Positions 42,689-51,844 of a stretch of 64,000 bases of DNA are shown piece after piece. Both the position numbers and the translations under genes were made by a program. The notes under the pieces are model-generated. The model was not told the DNA's origin and did not search any database. It worked only from the letters and a program-made list of their open reading frames with translations. Position 1 is the first letter of the stretch; each line of letters opens with the position of its first letter. Location of the stretch: NCBI GenBank assembly GCA_910578565.1, contig CAJTQF010000003.1:62001-126000 (forward strand). Reading direction: 5' to 3'. This stretch comes from an uncultured Christensenella sp. (GTDB lineage Bacteria; Bacillota; Clostridia; Christensenellales; Borkfalkiaceae).

Positions 42689-44779
42689 TTGGGCTGGAAT
42701 TGTAAAATATGTGGAACTTATAATGAAGACACAGATGCTGAGTGTATAGTATGCGGTGCCTCGCGTTCCACAGCAGAATATAAAGAACCAACTCCAACTG
42801 TATCGAAACCGAGTACATCCTCACCGCCGAGAACAGTAACTCCGCCAAGCACTACCACGCCGCCGAGAACCACATCAACACCGAGGCCCTCAACCACAGT
42901 GTTGCCTCGTAGGGTAAGGCACAGCAGGTATATTGGAGCAGAAACAAAGAAGCGCATAGCCAAGGTTATTGCTTTTTGTTTGATAGGATTATCGTTTATT
43001 GCGGGTCAAGTTTTACTGTATGTATTTTTCGGGGAAAAAGATACGGTATTTGCGCTGACAGCATTGATTGAGAAATCAGGCAACGCTGATTTTAATACTA
43101 CAGTCTTTATAGCTGTCATGACAGTAGTTGGAGCAATAGCGGGTATATTAATTTATTGCGATATATCGCACCTTGTAGAGCGTAGGAAATACGCTTATGT
43201 ATGGCTTATTACTTTGCCGTACTGTATAACAATGGTATTGATTCCGTCGTTAATTGCGTGCCTTGCATTTGCTTTTGGAGTTGTGTTCGCAATAGTAAAA
43301 AAATATGGCGCAATTAAACCATTTACAATAATTTACGTCGCACTCATGGCGGCATCGCTTATTGTATTTCCGTCAGTTGCTGCTGGTGTCTCTAATGATG
43401 CGCCAGAGTCTATTCAGTATGAAAACGCTACATACGAGAGGGCGGAAGACGGCAAATACTATTTGACTGAATATAGCGGCGACAATGATTTGCTGGCTAT
43501 TCCCACCGCAATCAAAGACAAATATCAGGTCGGTGGAATTTCGGATGAATTCAAGGAAGGCATAGAAGGCTATATCTTTGACTTAAATTTTGAACACGCC
43601 ACAGAGAACAATCAAACTCTACAAATAATTGCTTTCAATCTTACGACCGATGAAAAGTTCCCTATTCCGATTAGAGACGACTATACTTTTTATGGATGGT
43701 GGTCAACAAATAATCGTAACACAGGCAAACAGGTCATTGATAAAGAAGGTAAAATCGTTGGGAACAATATTGCTAAAGAACAGGAAGTTCACGCAATGTG
43801 GTATGGAACGGATTATACCTTTATATCGTCATCCAGAGATTTCAACATAAGCAACTATGGTAAATATGTATTGACTAACGACATCGAAATGACGGGCAAT
43901 TACACGCCTGTCGGCGGGTTGTCGGGTATGGAAACACAGTCATCGAGAAGTGCATTTAACGGAGTCTTTGACGGCAATTTCCATACGATAAAATATTCAA
44001 TAAGCGGTTCTCGCCGATATAACGGATTGTTCAGTTGGGTAGGCCCGCAAGGAACAGTAAAAAATCTTGGCGTGAATGTAAATATTAACGTGGAGTTTAA
44101 ACCTACAAGTACGCAATATTATGCATTCGCAGGCGGAATCGCCGCAATCAATGACGGCAAAATTATAGATTGCTGGAGTGAAGGAAGTATCTATTTAAAG
44201 AGCGCAACGTTGGTTGCAGAATCGGGTGGTATTGCTGGAGCAAGCGGTACTGATAATATGAGAACTGGCGAGATAAGAGGATGCTACAACCTTGCAACTG
44301 TCGAAACTGTTGCGGATGATGCATACGCTGGCGGCATTTTAGGGTCAGCTCAAAATAACGGACATATAGTTTCTTATTGCTACAACCGTGGAACGATAAA
44401 AGCAACCGGGGTGAACAGTAATAATACTGCTGCTGGCGGAATCATAAGCCATGGAAGAACGTATGCGAAAAATTGCTTTAATGCGGGCGCTATTATGACC
44501 GATTATTCAGACAAGCAATCAATAGGCGGTATCATAGGCTTCACGCGGAACACATCTGAGCATAATAACTTCCCGTCAGATTGCGTTTGGTTAAGGGCAA
44601 AGAATTGCCAAGCTGCGTGGGGAATAGGAACTTACCCGAATGACACCACAGGGGGCAATAATAATGGCGTAACCGTAGTTGATAAGGAAAGCGACCAGGC
44701 TCTAAGAATACTAAACGGCGACACTAAAGAATTCATATTATACGACGGGCAGATTCGCTTGTCATGGGAATTGCTATAA
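42689..44779 (+). CDS. Zinc-ribbon membrane protein with extracellular GLUG-like repeats
   Basis: About 696 residues from TTG at 42689, after AAAGGAG. N-terminal zinc ribbon (CKICGTYNEDTDAECIVCG), a threonine/proline/serine-rich linker, then four hydrophobic helices (about 90-230). The remainder looks like an InlB/GLUG-type repeat protein: FYGWWSTNNRNTGK, then repeats such as YNGLFSWVGPQGTVKNLGV, YAFAGGIAAINDGKIIDCWSEG, SGGIAGASG and AGGILGSAQNNGHIVSYCYNRG. This would put a kinase-linked intracellular finger on a surface repeat domain. Function unknown; may be the envelope output of the block. Confidence 0.75.
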   Translation: MGWNCKICGTYNEDTDAECIVCGASRSTAEYKEPTPTVSKPSTSSPPRTVTPPSTTTPPRTTSTPRPSTTVLPRRVRHSRYIGAETKKRIAKVIAFCLIGLSFIAGQVLLYVFFGEKDTVFALTALIEKSGNADFNTTVFIAVMTVVGAIAGILIYCDISHLVERRKYAYVWLITLPYCITMVLIPSLIACLAFAFGVVFAIVKKYGAIKPFTIIYVALMAASLIVFPSVAAGVSNDAPESIQYENATYERAEDGKYYLTEYSGDNDLLAIPTAIKDKYQVGGISDEFKEGIEGYIFDLNFEHATENNQTLQIIAFNLTTDEKFPIPIRDDYTFYGWWSTNNRNTGKQVIDKEGKIVGNNIAKEQEVHAMWYGTDYTFISSSRDFNISNYGKYVLTNDIEMTGNYTPVGGLSGMETQSSRSAFNGVFDGNFHTIKYSISGSRRYNGLFSWVGPQGTVKNLGVNVNINVEFKPTSTQYYAFAGGIAAINDGKIIDCWSEGSIYLKSATLVAESGGIAGASGTDNMRTGEIRGCYNLATVETVADDAYAGGILGSAQNNGHIVSYCYNRGTIKATGVNSNNTAAGGIISHGRTYAKNCFNAGAIMTDYSDKQSIGGIIGFTRNTSEHNNFPSDCVWLRAKNCQAAWGIGTYPNDTTGGNNNGVTVVDKESDQALRILNGDTKEFILYDGQIRLSWELL

Positions 44780-44782
44780 CTT

Positions 44783-45193
44783 ATGATGCACAAGGATTTA
44801 CAGAAAGAAAAGATTAAAACGGCATTAACCAATAAGCAAGCAACGGAAATGCGTCTTGCAGATGAGCCGTTCGAGAAAATCAAGAGCGGAGAAAAGACAG
44901 TTGAAATACGGCTCTACGATGAAAAGCGGAAGCAAATTAAAGTTGGGGATAAAATTATCTTTTACCGTTTAAACGATAAAATCGATTTTGTATCAGCTAC
45001 GGTGATAGACATCCACCATTATAAAAGCTTTAAAGAGCTTTTTTCGTCAGAGCTGTTTTCAATGACGGGTTTTGGATTGATGTCAGTAGATGAAGCTACC
45101 CATAGTATGTATAAATATTACACCCAAGAGCAGGAAAAAACCTTTGGTGTTTTAGGTATCGAAATAAAACTGTGTGAACAAAGAGGTAAATAG
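44783..45193 (+). CDS. ASCH-domain protein
   Basis: 136 residues with the ASCH fold (RNA-binding-like, related to PUA): MRLADEPFEKIKSGEKTVEIRLYDEKRKQIKVGDKIIFYRL and later VSATVIDIHHYKSFKELF. ASCH proteins are thought to bind RNA or cleave modified nucleotides. It overlaps the following gene by a base or so. Confidence 0.8.
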   Translation: MMHKDLQKEKIKTALTNKQATEMRLADEPFEKIKSGEKTVEIRLYDEKRKQIKVGDKIIFYRLNDKIDFVSATVIDIHHYKSFKELFSSELFSMTGFGLMSVDEATHSMYKYYTQEQEKTFGVLGIEIKLCEQRGK

Positions 45194-45195
45194 TG

Positions 45196-46128
45196 ATGAA
45201 TAAAGTTCCCAAGATTAAGGTATTTGGTGTCGGCGGCGTTGGATGCTATATAATTGACAAAGCAATTGAAAGAGAAATATCGACAGCAGAATACTTTGTA
45301 GTCGATGACGATTATGGAAGATTGCAGATATCAAAATGTAAAAATAAAATTCAGCTTGTAGGCGGCGACCATGCTGGGGCAGACTATGACTATGCTCAAA
45401 GAACGGCATTAGCCAATAAGAGTAAAATAATTGATGCAATCCAAGGAGCAGATATGATTGTGCTAATCGCTGGTATGGGTGGTGGAATTGGGTCTGCTGC
45501 ATTACCAATATTGGCAGAGGTCGCTAAGGGAAACAATACCTTATGTGTTGCCGTAATTTGCACGCCGTTTTCTTTTGAAGGAGAAAAGCGCCTTAATAAT
45601 GCCGAAACAGGAGTGAAAGCACTTAGAGAAAATGCCAATATGACTCTCGTTATTCCGAGCGAGAATGCGATATCGTGCCTGCCAGACGATGCGCCGAAAT
45701 CGGATGCGATAAAGTTGGCTGATGAAATGGTGCTTGACGCCTTAAAAACAATTATCGTCCCTATAACAATGCCCGCGATTATAAATTTAGAATATGAAGA
45801 CGTTGTGGTTGCTTTTAAAGAGTCGAAGAACACTTTTTTCGGAATGGGCATTGGTAAGGGAAAAGATAAGTGCATAGAGGCGGTGCGATATGCTATAAAT
45901 TGTCCGATGGCTTCTACAACGATAGATTATGCCAAAAAGATACTTTTATATGTAGAGGGCGGTGACGATTTTACCATGGACGACATGCAGGAGGTCGCTA
46001 CCTATGTGAAAGCCGTAGCGGATTCTAAAGTAGACATCTTTTTTGCGGCAGATGTGGATAGCAAACTGACTGGCGAATTAAAGGTCTCTATAATTGCCGT
46101 AAAAAATGTGGGTGAGGGGGTGCAGTAA
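45196..46128 (+). CDS. FtsZ/tubulin-superfamily GTPase-like protein
   Basis: 310 residues. The N-terminal VFGVGGVGCYIIDKAIE matches the FtsZ glycine-rich start. The tubulin signature is AGMGGGIGSAALP (about residues 91-103), where the usual T of GGGTGS is isoleucine. The T7-loop-like NLEYEDV (about 197-203) corresponds to FtsZ NVDFADV with glutamate replacing aspartate. No C-terminal FtsZ tail for FtsA/ZipA binding is seen. It starts at ATG 45196, next to a GTG. Such divergent FtsZ-like proteins have been noted in mobile and conflict loci; its job is unknown, and GTP hydrolysis may be altered. Confidence 0.8.
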   Translation: MNKVPKIKVFGVGGVGCYIIDKAIEREISTAEYFVVDDDYGRLQISKCKNKIQLVGGDHAGADYDYAQRTALANKSKIIDAIQGADMIVLIAGMGGGIGSAALPILAEVAKGNNTLCVAVICTPFSFEGEKRLNNAETGVKALRENANMTLVIPSENAISCLPDDAPKSDAIKLADEMVLDALKTIIVPITMPAIINLEYEDVVVAFKESKNTFFGMGIGKGKDKCIEAVRYAINCPMASTTIDYAKKILLYVEGGDDFTMDDMQEVATYVKAVADSKVDIFFAADVDSKLTGELKVSIIAVKNVGEGVQ

Positions 46129-46129
46129 A

Positions 46130-46831
46130 ATGATATACGTAACAGGTGACACGCACGGATTAGAAGATTTTCATAAACTGCATATTTTTGCAGGAGAACA
46201 CCCCGAACTCGCCCCAAACGACTATGTCATTATTGCCGGGGATTTCGGGGCTATATGGAGTGAGCAAACTCTGGTCGAAAATTTAAGGTACTATACTCAA
46301 CTCCCATTCACCGTATTATTCGTAGACGGGAATCATGAAAATTTTGACTTAATTAATTCTTATCCCATCGAAATTTGGAACGGCGGTAAGGTACATAAAA
46401 TAAAACCGAATGTCATCCATTTAATGCGCGGGCAGGTATTTGAAATCGAAGGGAAAACGATATTCACATTCGGCGGCGCAACCAGCATTGATAGGGACTT
46501 CCGCAGAGAGGGCAGAAGCTGGTGGGCGCAGGAGCTTCCCACATACGAAGAGCTTGATGAAGGAATAGCTAATCTTAAAAGGTATGGCAACAAAGTGGAT
46601 TATATCATTACGCACTCTTGCGGACAGCGTGCGCTCATGTATCCCAAATTAAGGATACATGCCGGGGTAAAAATTGCATGCCCGGAAAGCCACCTTTTAT
46701 CCAACTTTGAGGATACGGTAGAATTCAAGCACTGGTATTTTGGACATTTCCATATCGATGCACAGCTGAGCGACAAATACACTGTATTGATGCATAATAT
46801 AGTTAAGCTGGGAAAATACAATGAATACTGA
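46130..46831 (+). CDS. Calcineurin-like metallophosphatase
   Basis: 233 residues. Start ATG 46130, one base after the previous stop. Metallophosphatase motifs: YVTGDTHG (residues 3-10), IIAGDFGAIW (about 37-46), FVDGNHENFD, IITHSCG and HWYFGHFHID. Complete active site by eye. A substrate cannot be named; neighbours suggest protein phosphatase or nucleic acid/nucleotide phosphatase. Confidence 0.9.
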   Translation: MIYVTGDTHGLEDFHKLHIFAGEHPELAPNDYVIIAGDFGAIWSEQTLVENLRYYTQLPFTVLFVDGNHENFDLINSYPIEIWNGGKVHKIKPNVIHLMRGQVFEIEGKTIFTFGGATSIDRDFRREGRSWWAQELPTYEELDEGIANLKRYGNKVDYIITHSCGQRALMYPKLRIHAGVKIACPESHLLSNFEDTVEFKHWYFGHFHIDAQLSDKYTVLMHNIVKLGKYNEY

Positions 46832-47243
46832 AAAACTTAAGAAAATCAAGGAAATATTGAAAGAAGAATATAAAGATAAAATGTCAGATACGGCGATGGA
46901 CGCTTTCGCCAAGGCACTGCATTATTCTCTTTTTGTGGGACAATATGATCTTGATGATATCCCAGCAATCATATTCGAACATGAGTCTGAGGAAGAAATT
47001 GAGGGCGGTGATTGGTTTTACATTTTCGGTCAATTGATAGATTTGCTGGAAGATAACGAAACGACAGCAAAACGGCTTTACAGAAGTTTTATGCATGAAT
47101 TCGATTTGTTAGATACATTCTTAAAACTCGTGAATCATAATGCTGAATATTTGAGCGCGGAGGAGTTGGCAAAAGCGAAAGAAAAAGCATTTGGGTTATT
47201 TGACCGTCAAATACTTGAAGACTGTGGTATTGAAGAAGAATAG
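46821..47243 (+). CDS. Unknown acidic helical protein
   Basis: 140 residues, no family recognised, starts within the last codons of the phosphatase gene. Predicted all-helical and acidic (IIFEHESEEEIEGGDWFYIFGQLIDLLEDNE). Likely a partner in the same operon. Confidence 0.6.
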   Translation: MNTEKLKKIKEILKEEYKDKMSDTAMDAFAKALHYSLFVGQYDLDDIPAIIFEHESEEEIEGGDWFYIFGQLIDLLEDNETTAKRLYRSFMHEFDLLDTFLKLVNHNAEYLSAEELAKAKEKAFGLFDRQILEDCGIEEE

Positions 47244-47258
47244 TGCAAGGAGAAAAGT

Positions 47259-47732
47259 ATGAAAATAATATTTCTCGATATTGACGGGGTGTTAAACTCC
47301 AGAGCCTATGACCGAAAGCGGAATTGGAACGAGCAGACGGACATAGACGAAACAAGGCTTCCGTTCATAAAGGAAATTGTTGACGCCACGGGTGCAAAAA
47401 TTGTGTTGAGTTCTACTTGGCGTCAGCATTGGGATAAAGACCCCAACCGCTGCGATGTGGACGGTCGATATATTAACAAAACCTTTGCAAAGTTCGGATT
47501 ATCAATTTACGATAAAACGCCCGACATTGGAATTACTGCCTTGCGAAGAGAAGAAATCAGTAAATGGCTGGAAGAAACCAAGCAGGAAATAGAGGTGTTT
47601 GTGATAATCGATGATTACAGATACGGCTGGGGTGACCTATCAGAACATTTTGTAAAAACTGACCCAAATTTTCGTCTGGGCATTGAAAAGCAACAAGTAG
47701 AGGAAGCCATAAAAATACTTCTGATGAAATAA
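47259..47732 (+). CDS. HAD-domain protein (Swiss-army-knife RNA-repair type)
   Basis: 157 residues. Starts with FLDIDGVLNSRAYDRKR (catalytic DxD of the HAD superfamily), later IVLSSTWRQHWDKD and FVIIDDYRYG. This matches the small HAD group associated with RNA-repair proteins. Last complete gene of the signalling block, 15 bases after the helical protein. Substrate unknown. Confidence 0.8.
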   Translation: MKIIFLDIDGVLNSRAYDRKRNWNEQTDIDETRLPFIKEIVDATGAKIVLSSTWRQHWDKDPNRCDVDGRYINKTFAKFGLSIYDKTPDIGITALRREEISKWLEETKQEIEVFVIIDDYRYGWGDLSEHFVKTDPNFRLGIEKQQVEEAIKILLMK

Positions 47733-47851
47733 AATAAGCGGTTTTGCTGTAGAGCAATCTGACGCAATTTTTCTGTGTGAATCAAGAATGGGATTTACTT
47801 TGTTTGTTCTTGGTGATATAATAGTTATATACATGAGAATAGGAGAAAGGA

Positions 47852-48139
47852 ATGAAGGGGAATAACGGGTTTAACATACAATACTCAGGTACAATTGACA
47901 GCGTTGGAGGGTTGGTGCAGAAATTAAAAGAACAAAAATTACCAATTGCAAATTCCAACTCGCATTTATTTTTCCGAGGCGAGTCAAAAGACAATGGCGG
48001 TACATGTTTGTTTCCAAGAGTATATAGACCCGATTGCAGAAAGGATGAAAATATTTATTATTATGACGCTTTAACTAATTTCCCTCAGGAATTTGAAAAC
48101 TTATCCAATTTAAGCAGATTAGCAAAAATGCAGCATTAA
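47852..48139 (+). pseudogene. Truncated FRG-domain gene
   Basis: 95 residues with the first part of an FRG domain: SHLFFRGESKDNGGTCLFPRVYR (about residues 43-65). It stops at SRLAKMQH exactly where the family normally continues with HYGLPTRLLD. No continuation is seen in any frame in the next 200 bases, so the gene is broken. A promoter (TTTACT-17-TATAAT, about 47793-47823) precedes it. FRG proteins are common in defence islands. Confidence 0.75.
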
Positions 48140-48182
48140 AATATCTTGATTCAAATTAAAAGTTTTTAATTCGGGAAAATAA

Positions 48183-48212
48183 GCGTCTGCGTATAATGCA
48201 GGCGTTTTTTAT
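48183..48212 (+). terminator. Terminator after the FRG remnant
   Basis: CGTCTGC (48184-48190) with GCAGGCG (48198-48204), 7-base loop, then TTTTTT. Confidence 0.8.
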
Positions 48213-48238
48213 TTTTTCATAAAAACAAAGATGCAAGA

Positions 48239-48293
48239 TGTCGCAATTTTAGGACATCTTGCTGTTTACAAATGAGCTGTTTTGTGATAAAAT
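48239..48293 (+). promoter_or_regulatory. Promoter with TGTC-N10-GACA operator-like motif (copy 2 of 3)
   Basis: TGTC (48239-48242), N10, GACA (48253-48256), 8 bases, TTTACA (48265-48270), 17 bases, TAAAAT (48288-48293). The motif sits inside a longer perfect 10-bp inverted repeat GCAAGATGTC/GACATCTTGC. Confidence 0.75.
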
Positions 48294-48323
48294 TATAATT
48301 GAAAAATTATAAGGAGGGATATT

Positions 48324-48491
48324 ATGTATTGTCCTAAATGCGGAAGATTAATGCGTATGTTCAGCGAAAGAAAATTGGATTTCAGAAGATATAAAAAGTA
48401 CAAATGCGATACTTGCAAAAAAATTACAGAGCTGGAGATAGATAATAGCGATAGAATCGTTAAGACCAATCATTATGATGATAAGTTTTAA
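48324..48491 (+). CDS. Small zinc-ribbon protein
   Basis: A 55-residue protein after AAGGAGG (spacing 7). Motifs YCPKCGRL (residues 2-9) and YKCDTCKK (26-33) form a four-cysteine zinc ribbon; the rest is basic then acidic. It is the first gene under the operator-controlled promoter ahead of the helicase. Function unknown. Confidence 0.7.
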   Translation: MYCPKCGRLMRMFSERKLDFRRYKKYKCDTCKKITELEIDNSDRIVKTNHYDDKF

Positions 48492-48520
48492 AATCAAGCA
48501 AACATATTTTTGGTAGAATT

Positions 48521-51496
48521 ATGAGCAAATTGTTTGACTGGATGTTCAGGAAGAAATGGTCGAGAATTCTGATTGAAGAGCTGAACAGCCTTGAAGCTAA
48601 ATTAAAGTATTTTGCAGCGATAAAAACGGATGAAAGAACCCTCGTATATTTGGCAGACAAATTGCGCGGGGTTGTCCGTTATGCGGAAATCGTTAACCGT
48701 TATGATAAATGCACAAAAAACGTAAAATTGCACAATAAACAGGTTGCAGAATTAGATGCAAGCTTTGATGCAATTGTCAATAACCACCCTATAAAAATGA
48801 TTGTGCAAAATATAAGCTCGTACACTTATGACCAGGTAATCGGGTTTAATGCTGTTGCGGGAAGAGTTAAACAGTACAAATTTGTCAACGGGTTTAAAAA
48901 AGCTGAAATTTATAAATCTTACATAAAAGATATAGATTTAGTATGCAGTAATTTTTCTGTTATACAAAAAAATCATAAATTACTAAGTAATTATTGGAAA
49001 GCAATAAGAGAGCTTCCTGACAAATACATAGACAGTGAAACTGCGGGAATTGTGCTGGCCCCGGCGAGAAAGATTTTATCTGAACTAACAGCAGACGGTT
49101 TTCATCAGCTTCCTAAGCTGGACAGCGCTGTAATTGAACGGCATAATGAAGAATTCATTAATAGACATTTAAGCGATAAGATTTTCGACAACATAGACGG
49201 CCGCAGTCTAGATAATGATCAGCGCAGAGCAGTTCTCTGTGAGTCAAAATCAAATTTAACTATAGCTGGCGCAGGGTCAGGAAAAACATTGACGATATGC
49301 GGTAAAGTTAAATATCTGCTCGAAACGGGTTTGGCCGTAGCTGATGAAATTTTGCTTATGTCGTATTCCAAAGCATCAGCGGAAGATTTGGATAAAAGAG
49401 TCTCTAAAGTCTGCAACGGCTTGAAAGTGGAAACTTTCCATGCCCTCGGACTGGATATTTTGAGAAAAGTTAATGGTAAAAAGAAGGCGATTGAAGAACA
49501 GTTTAAGGCATATATAACAAAATATTTTGACGAGGTAATTCCTAATAATCCTGCGGCTGCAAATAAAATATTTGAATATTTTTCATTTTATTTGCAGGCT
49601 GATAATTTGGGGAAGAAGCAGTACAGCACGCAGGGTGAAATATTCGAGGATTTAAAGCAGTCAGACTATAGGACTCTAAAAAATCGCTTGGGCCGTTTGA
49701 GCCCAGATGAGGACAGGCATGAAACGCTCAAAAATGAATTTGTCAAAAGCTATGAAGAGCTGGTTATAGCCAATTATTTATTTGTGAACGGAATAAGGTA
49801 CGAGTATGAGATGGCGTATAAGGAGGAAACATCTACGCCTGAAAAGCGTCAGTACACTCCAGATTTTTATTTGCCCGATTATAAAATTTATTTGGAACAC
49901 TATGGGATTAACCGTAAAGGACGAGCGCCTCAATATACAGCCGATGCTGAGAAAGAATATATAGAGGGGATAGCGTGGAAACGGCGGACGCATTCGGCTT
50001 ACGGGACAAAGTGTATTGAAACATATTCTTATGAATTCAAAGAAGGAACGATTTTTGAAAATTTGAAAAGCAGATTGGAGAAAAATGGAGTCAAATTTAA
50101 ACCGCTTAATCAGACGGAAATAAACAATGCCCTTCATAAAATTTATGCGGGACAGGAGTTTGCTTCTTTATTTAATCTCATTACGACATTTATTGCATTA
50201 TATAAATCACAGTATAAAGATGCTGGCGGTTTTAATAAATTGAAAAGTCAATCGCTTGGCTCGCAGTATGAAAACGAAAGAGCAAGCCGTTTTTTATCTA
50301 TATGTGAAGGAATATATGAGTTTTATATCGAAAACCTGCGGGGAGAAGATAAAATAGATTTCGACGATATGATACTTCAAGCAATCGACGCACTGGATTG
50401 TACGGATGGATACCGATATAAGTACATTATTGTTGATGAGTTTCAAGACATATCTCAAAGCCGAACACAGTTTTTGAAAAAACTTGTCGCTCACGGCAAA
50501 GCCAAACTGTTTGCTGTCGGCGATGACTGGCAGGCTATTTACAGATTTGCAGGCTGTGATTTAAACGTATTCCTGCAGTTTGAACAATATTTTAATGATG
50601 CGAAAATAAATTATATTTCTTCAACACATAGAAACTCTGCAGAACTTCAAACAATTGTGGAGCCGTTTATTAAGGCGAATCCAGAACAGTACCCTAAAAC
50701 TATTAAGTCAGACAAGCATCAGAAACAGCCAGTTAGGATTATATATCACGATAGTAAAAAGGCTGCGGCATTTATAGAGGCTTTGCAGGATATAGCAAAA
50801 ATTGATCCGAGAGCGGAAGTTCTTGTGCTTGGGCGTAATAAAAGAGATGCAGATTGTTTAATCTGCAAAGATATTCAGATCGTTGATTATGAAACTATTG
50901 AGCATAGTGATTTTCCTGGTTTAGATATTACCTATAAAACAGTCCACGGCTCAAAGGGACTGGAAAGCGATTATGTAATACTAATAAGCGGTGAAGATTC
51001 TAAAAATGGATTCCCCAATAAAATGGAAGATGATATCTTACTGAATCTTGTACTTGGCAAAAATAGTAACTATGAATTTGCAGAGGAAAGGCGACTTTTT
51101 TACGTTGCGCTAACGCGAACTAAGTCGATAGTCTATATTTTGTCGGACAAGAATAAACCATCTGTATTTGTAAAAGAAATAGAATGCAGATGTAAGGTCA
51201 TGAATCCAGAATTAAAGCAGCAAGAATCTGAAGCAAATTTATGTCCATATTGCAAGTCTGGTCAGTTAGTGATTAGAAAAGGAGGTGTGGGTAGATTTTA
51301 TGGTTGTTCTAATTTCCCATATTGTAATTATTCAATAAATGATATGAATGCGGTAAAACACAATTCGCGTTGCCCAGATTGTGGAGATTTTCTTGTAAAG
51401 CGAGAAGGCCCATACGGTAAATTTCTGGGTTGTCACAATTATCCAAGATGTACATATAAACTAGATTTTAGAACTAAAGCACGTAGAGGATGGTGA
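48521..51496 (+). CDS. UvrD/Rep-type helicase with embedded nuclease-like segment and zinc ribbons
   Basis: 991 residues. Superfamily 1 helicase motifs: I NLTIAGAGSGKT (about 246-257), Ia/III LMSYSKASAEDL, II YIIVDEFQDISQSR (about 633), III AVGDDWQAIYRFAG, V YKTVHGSKGLESDYVIL, VI RRLFYVALTRTKS. Between domains 1A and 2A, around 430-480, YEYEMAYKEE...KRQYTPDFYLPDYKIYLEHYG looks like a PD-(D/E)XK nuclease core. The C-terminus has two topoisomerase-type zinc ribbons (CPYCKSG...CSNFPYC and CPDCGDF...CHNYPRC). A DNA-processing or defence helicase-nuclease is likely. Confidence 0.85.
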   Translation: MSKLFDWMFRKKWSRILIEELNSLEAKLKYFAAIKTDERTLVYLADKLRGVVRYAEIVNRYDKCTKNVKLHNKQVAELDASFDAIVNNHPIKMIVQNISSYTYDQVIGFNAVAGRVKQYKFVNGFKKAEIYKSYIKDIDLVCSNFSVIQKNHKLLSNYWKAIRELPDKYIDSETAGIVLAPARKILSELTADGFHQLPKLDSAVIERHNEEFINRHLSDKIFDNIDGRSLDNDQRRAVLCESKSNLTIAGAGSGKTLTICGKVKYLLETGLAVADEILLMSYSKASAEDLDKRVSKVCNGLKVETFHALGLDILRKVNGKKKAIEEQFKAYITKYFDEVIPNNPAAANKIFEYFSFYLQADNLGKKQYSTQGEIFEDLKQSDYRTLKNRLGRLSPDEDRHETLKNEFVKSYEELVIANYLFVNGIRYEYEMAYKEETSTPEKRQYTPDFYLPDYKIYLEHYGINRKGRAPQYTADAEKEYIEGIAWKRRTHSAYGTKCIETYSYEFKEGTIFENLKSRLEKNGVKFKPLNQTEINNALHKIYAGQEFASLFNLITTFIALYKSQYKDAGGFNKLKSQSLGSQYENERASRFLSICEGIYEFYIENLRGEDKIDFDDMILQAIDALDCTDGYRYKYIIVDEFQDISQSRTQFLKKLVAHGKAKLFAVGDDWQAIYRFAGCDLNVFLQFEQYFNDAKINYISSTHRNSAELQTIVEPFIKANPEQYPKTIKSDKHQKQPVRIIYHDSKKAAAFIEALQDIAKIDPRAEVLVLGRNKRDADCLICKDIQIVDYETIEHSDFPGLDITYKTVHGSKGLESDYVILISGEDSKNGFPNKMEDDILLNLVLGKNSNYEFAEERRLFYVALTRTKSIVYILSDKNKPSVFVKEIECRCKVMNPELKQQESEANLCPYCKSGQLVIRKGGVGRFYGCSNFPYCNYSINDMNAVKHNSRCPDCGDFLVKREGPYGKFLGCHNYPRCTYKLDFRTKARRGW

Positions 51497-51604
51497 GGTC
51501 AATTTTGATAAATTAATATTAATGAGTAGGTCTATTTGCTTGACTTTATTCCGATTTCGGTATAAAATAAATATTGTATTTAAGTAGGTAGGAGAAAGAG
51601 CAAT

Positions 51605-51799
51605 TTGGATGTTTGTACTGCAAAGCAATTAAGCGAGAAATGGCAAATCTCGGTTCGGAGAATCACAAAACTATGCGAGGAAGGACGAATAGTTGGTGCA
51701 AATAAAATAGGTGGCGTTTGGCTAATACCTAGTGATGCGCAACGACCCTCAGATGCGCGTATTCATACTGGCAAATATATGAAAGCACAAAACATATAA
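51605..51799 (+). CDS. Small helix-turn-helix (MerR/excisionase-like) protein
   Basis: 64 residues from TTG 51605, after AGGAGA. CTAKQLSEKWQISVRRITKLCEEGRIVGANKIGGVWLIPSDAQRP is a winged-helix of the excisionase/MerR kind. It precedes a restriction-modification operon and may control it. A promoter TTGACT-17-TAAAAT lies at about 51539-51567. Confidence 0.75.
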   Translation: MDVCTAKQLSEKWQISVRRITKLCEEGRIVGANKIGGVWLIPSDAQRPSDARIHTGKYMKAQNI

Positions 51800-51844
51800 T
51801 AATTTCAGGTTAAAAGTTTCACAAAAAAAAGGTAAGGTAAAAGA

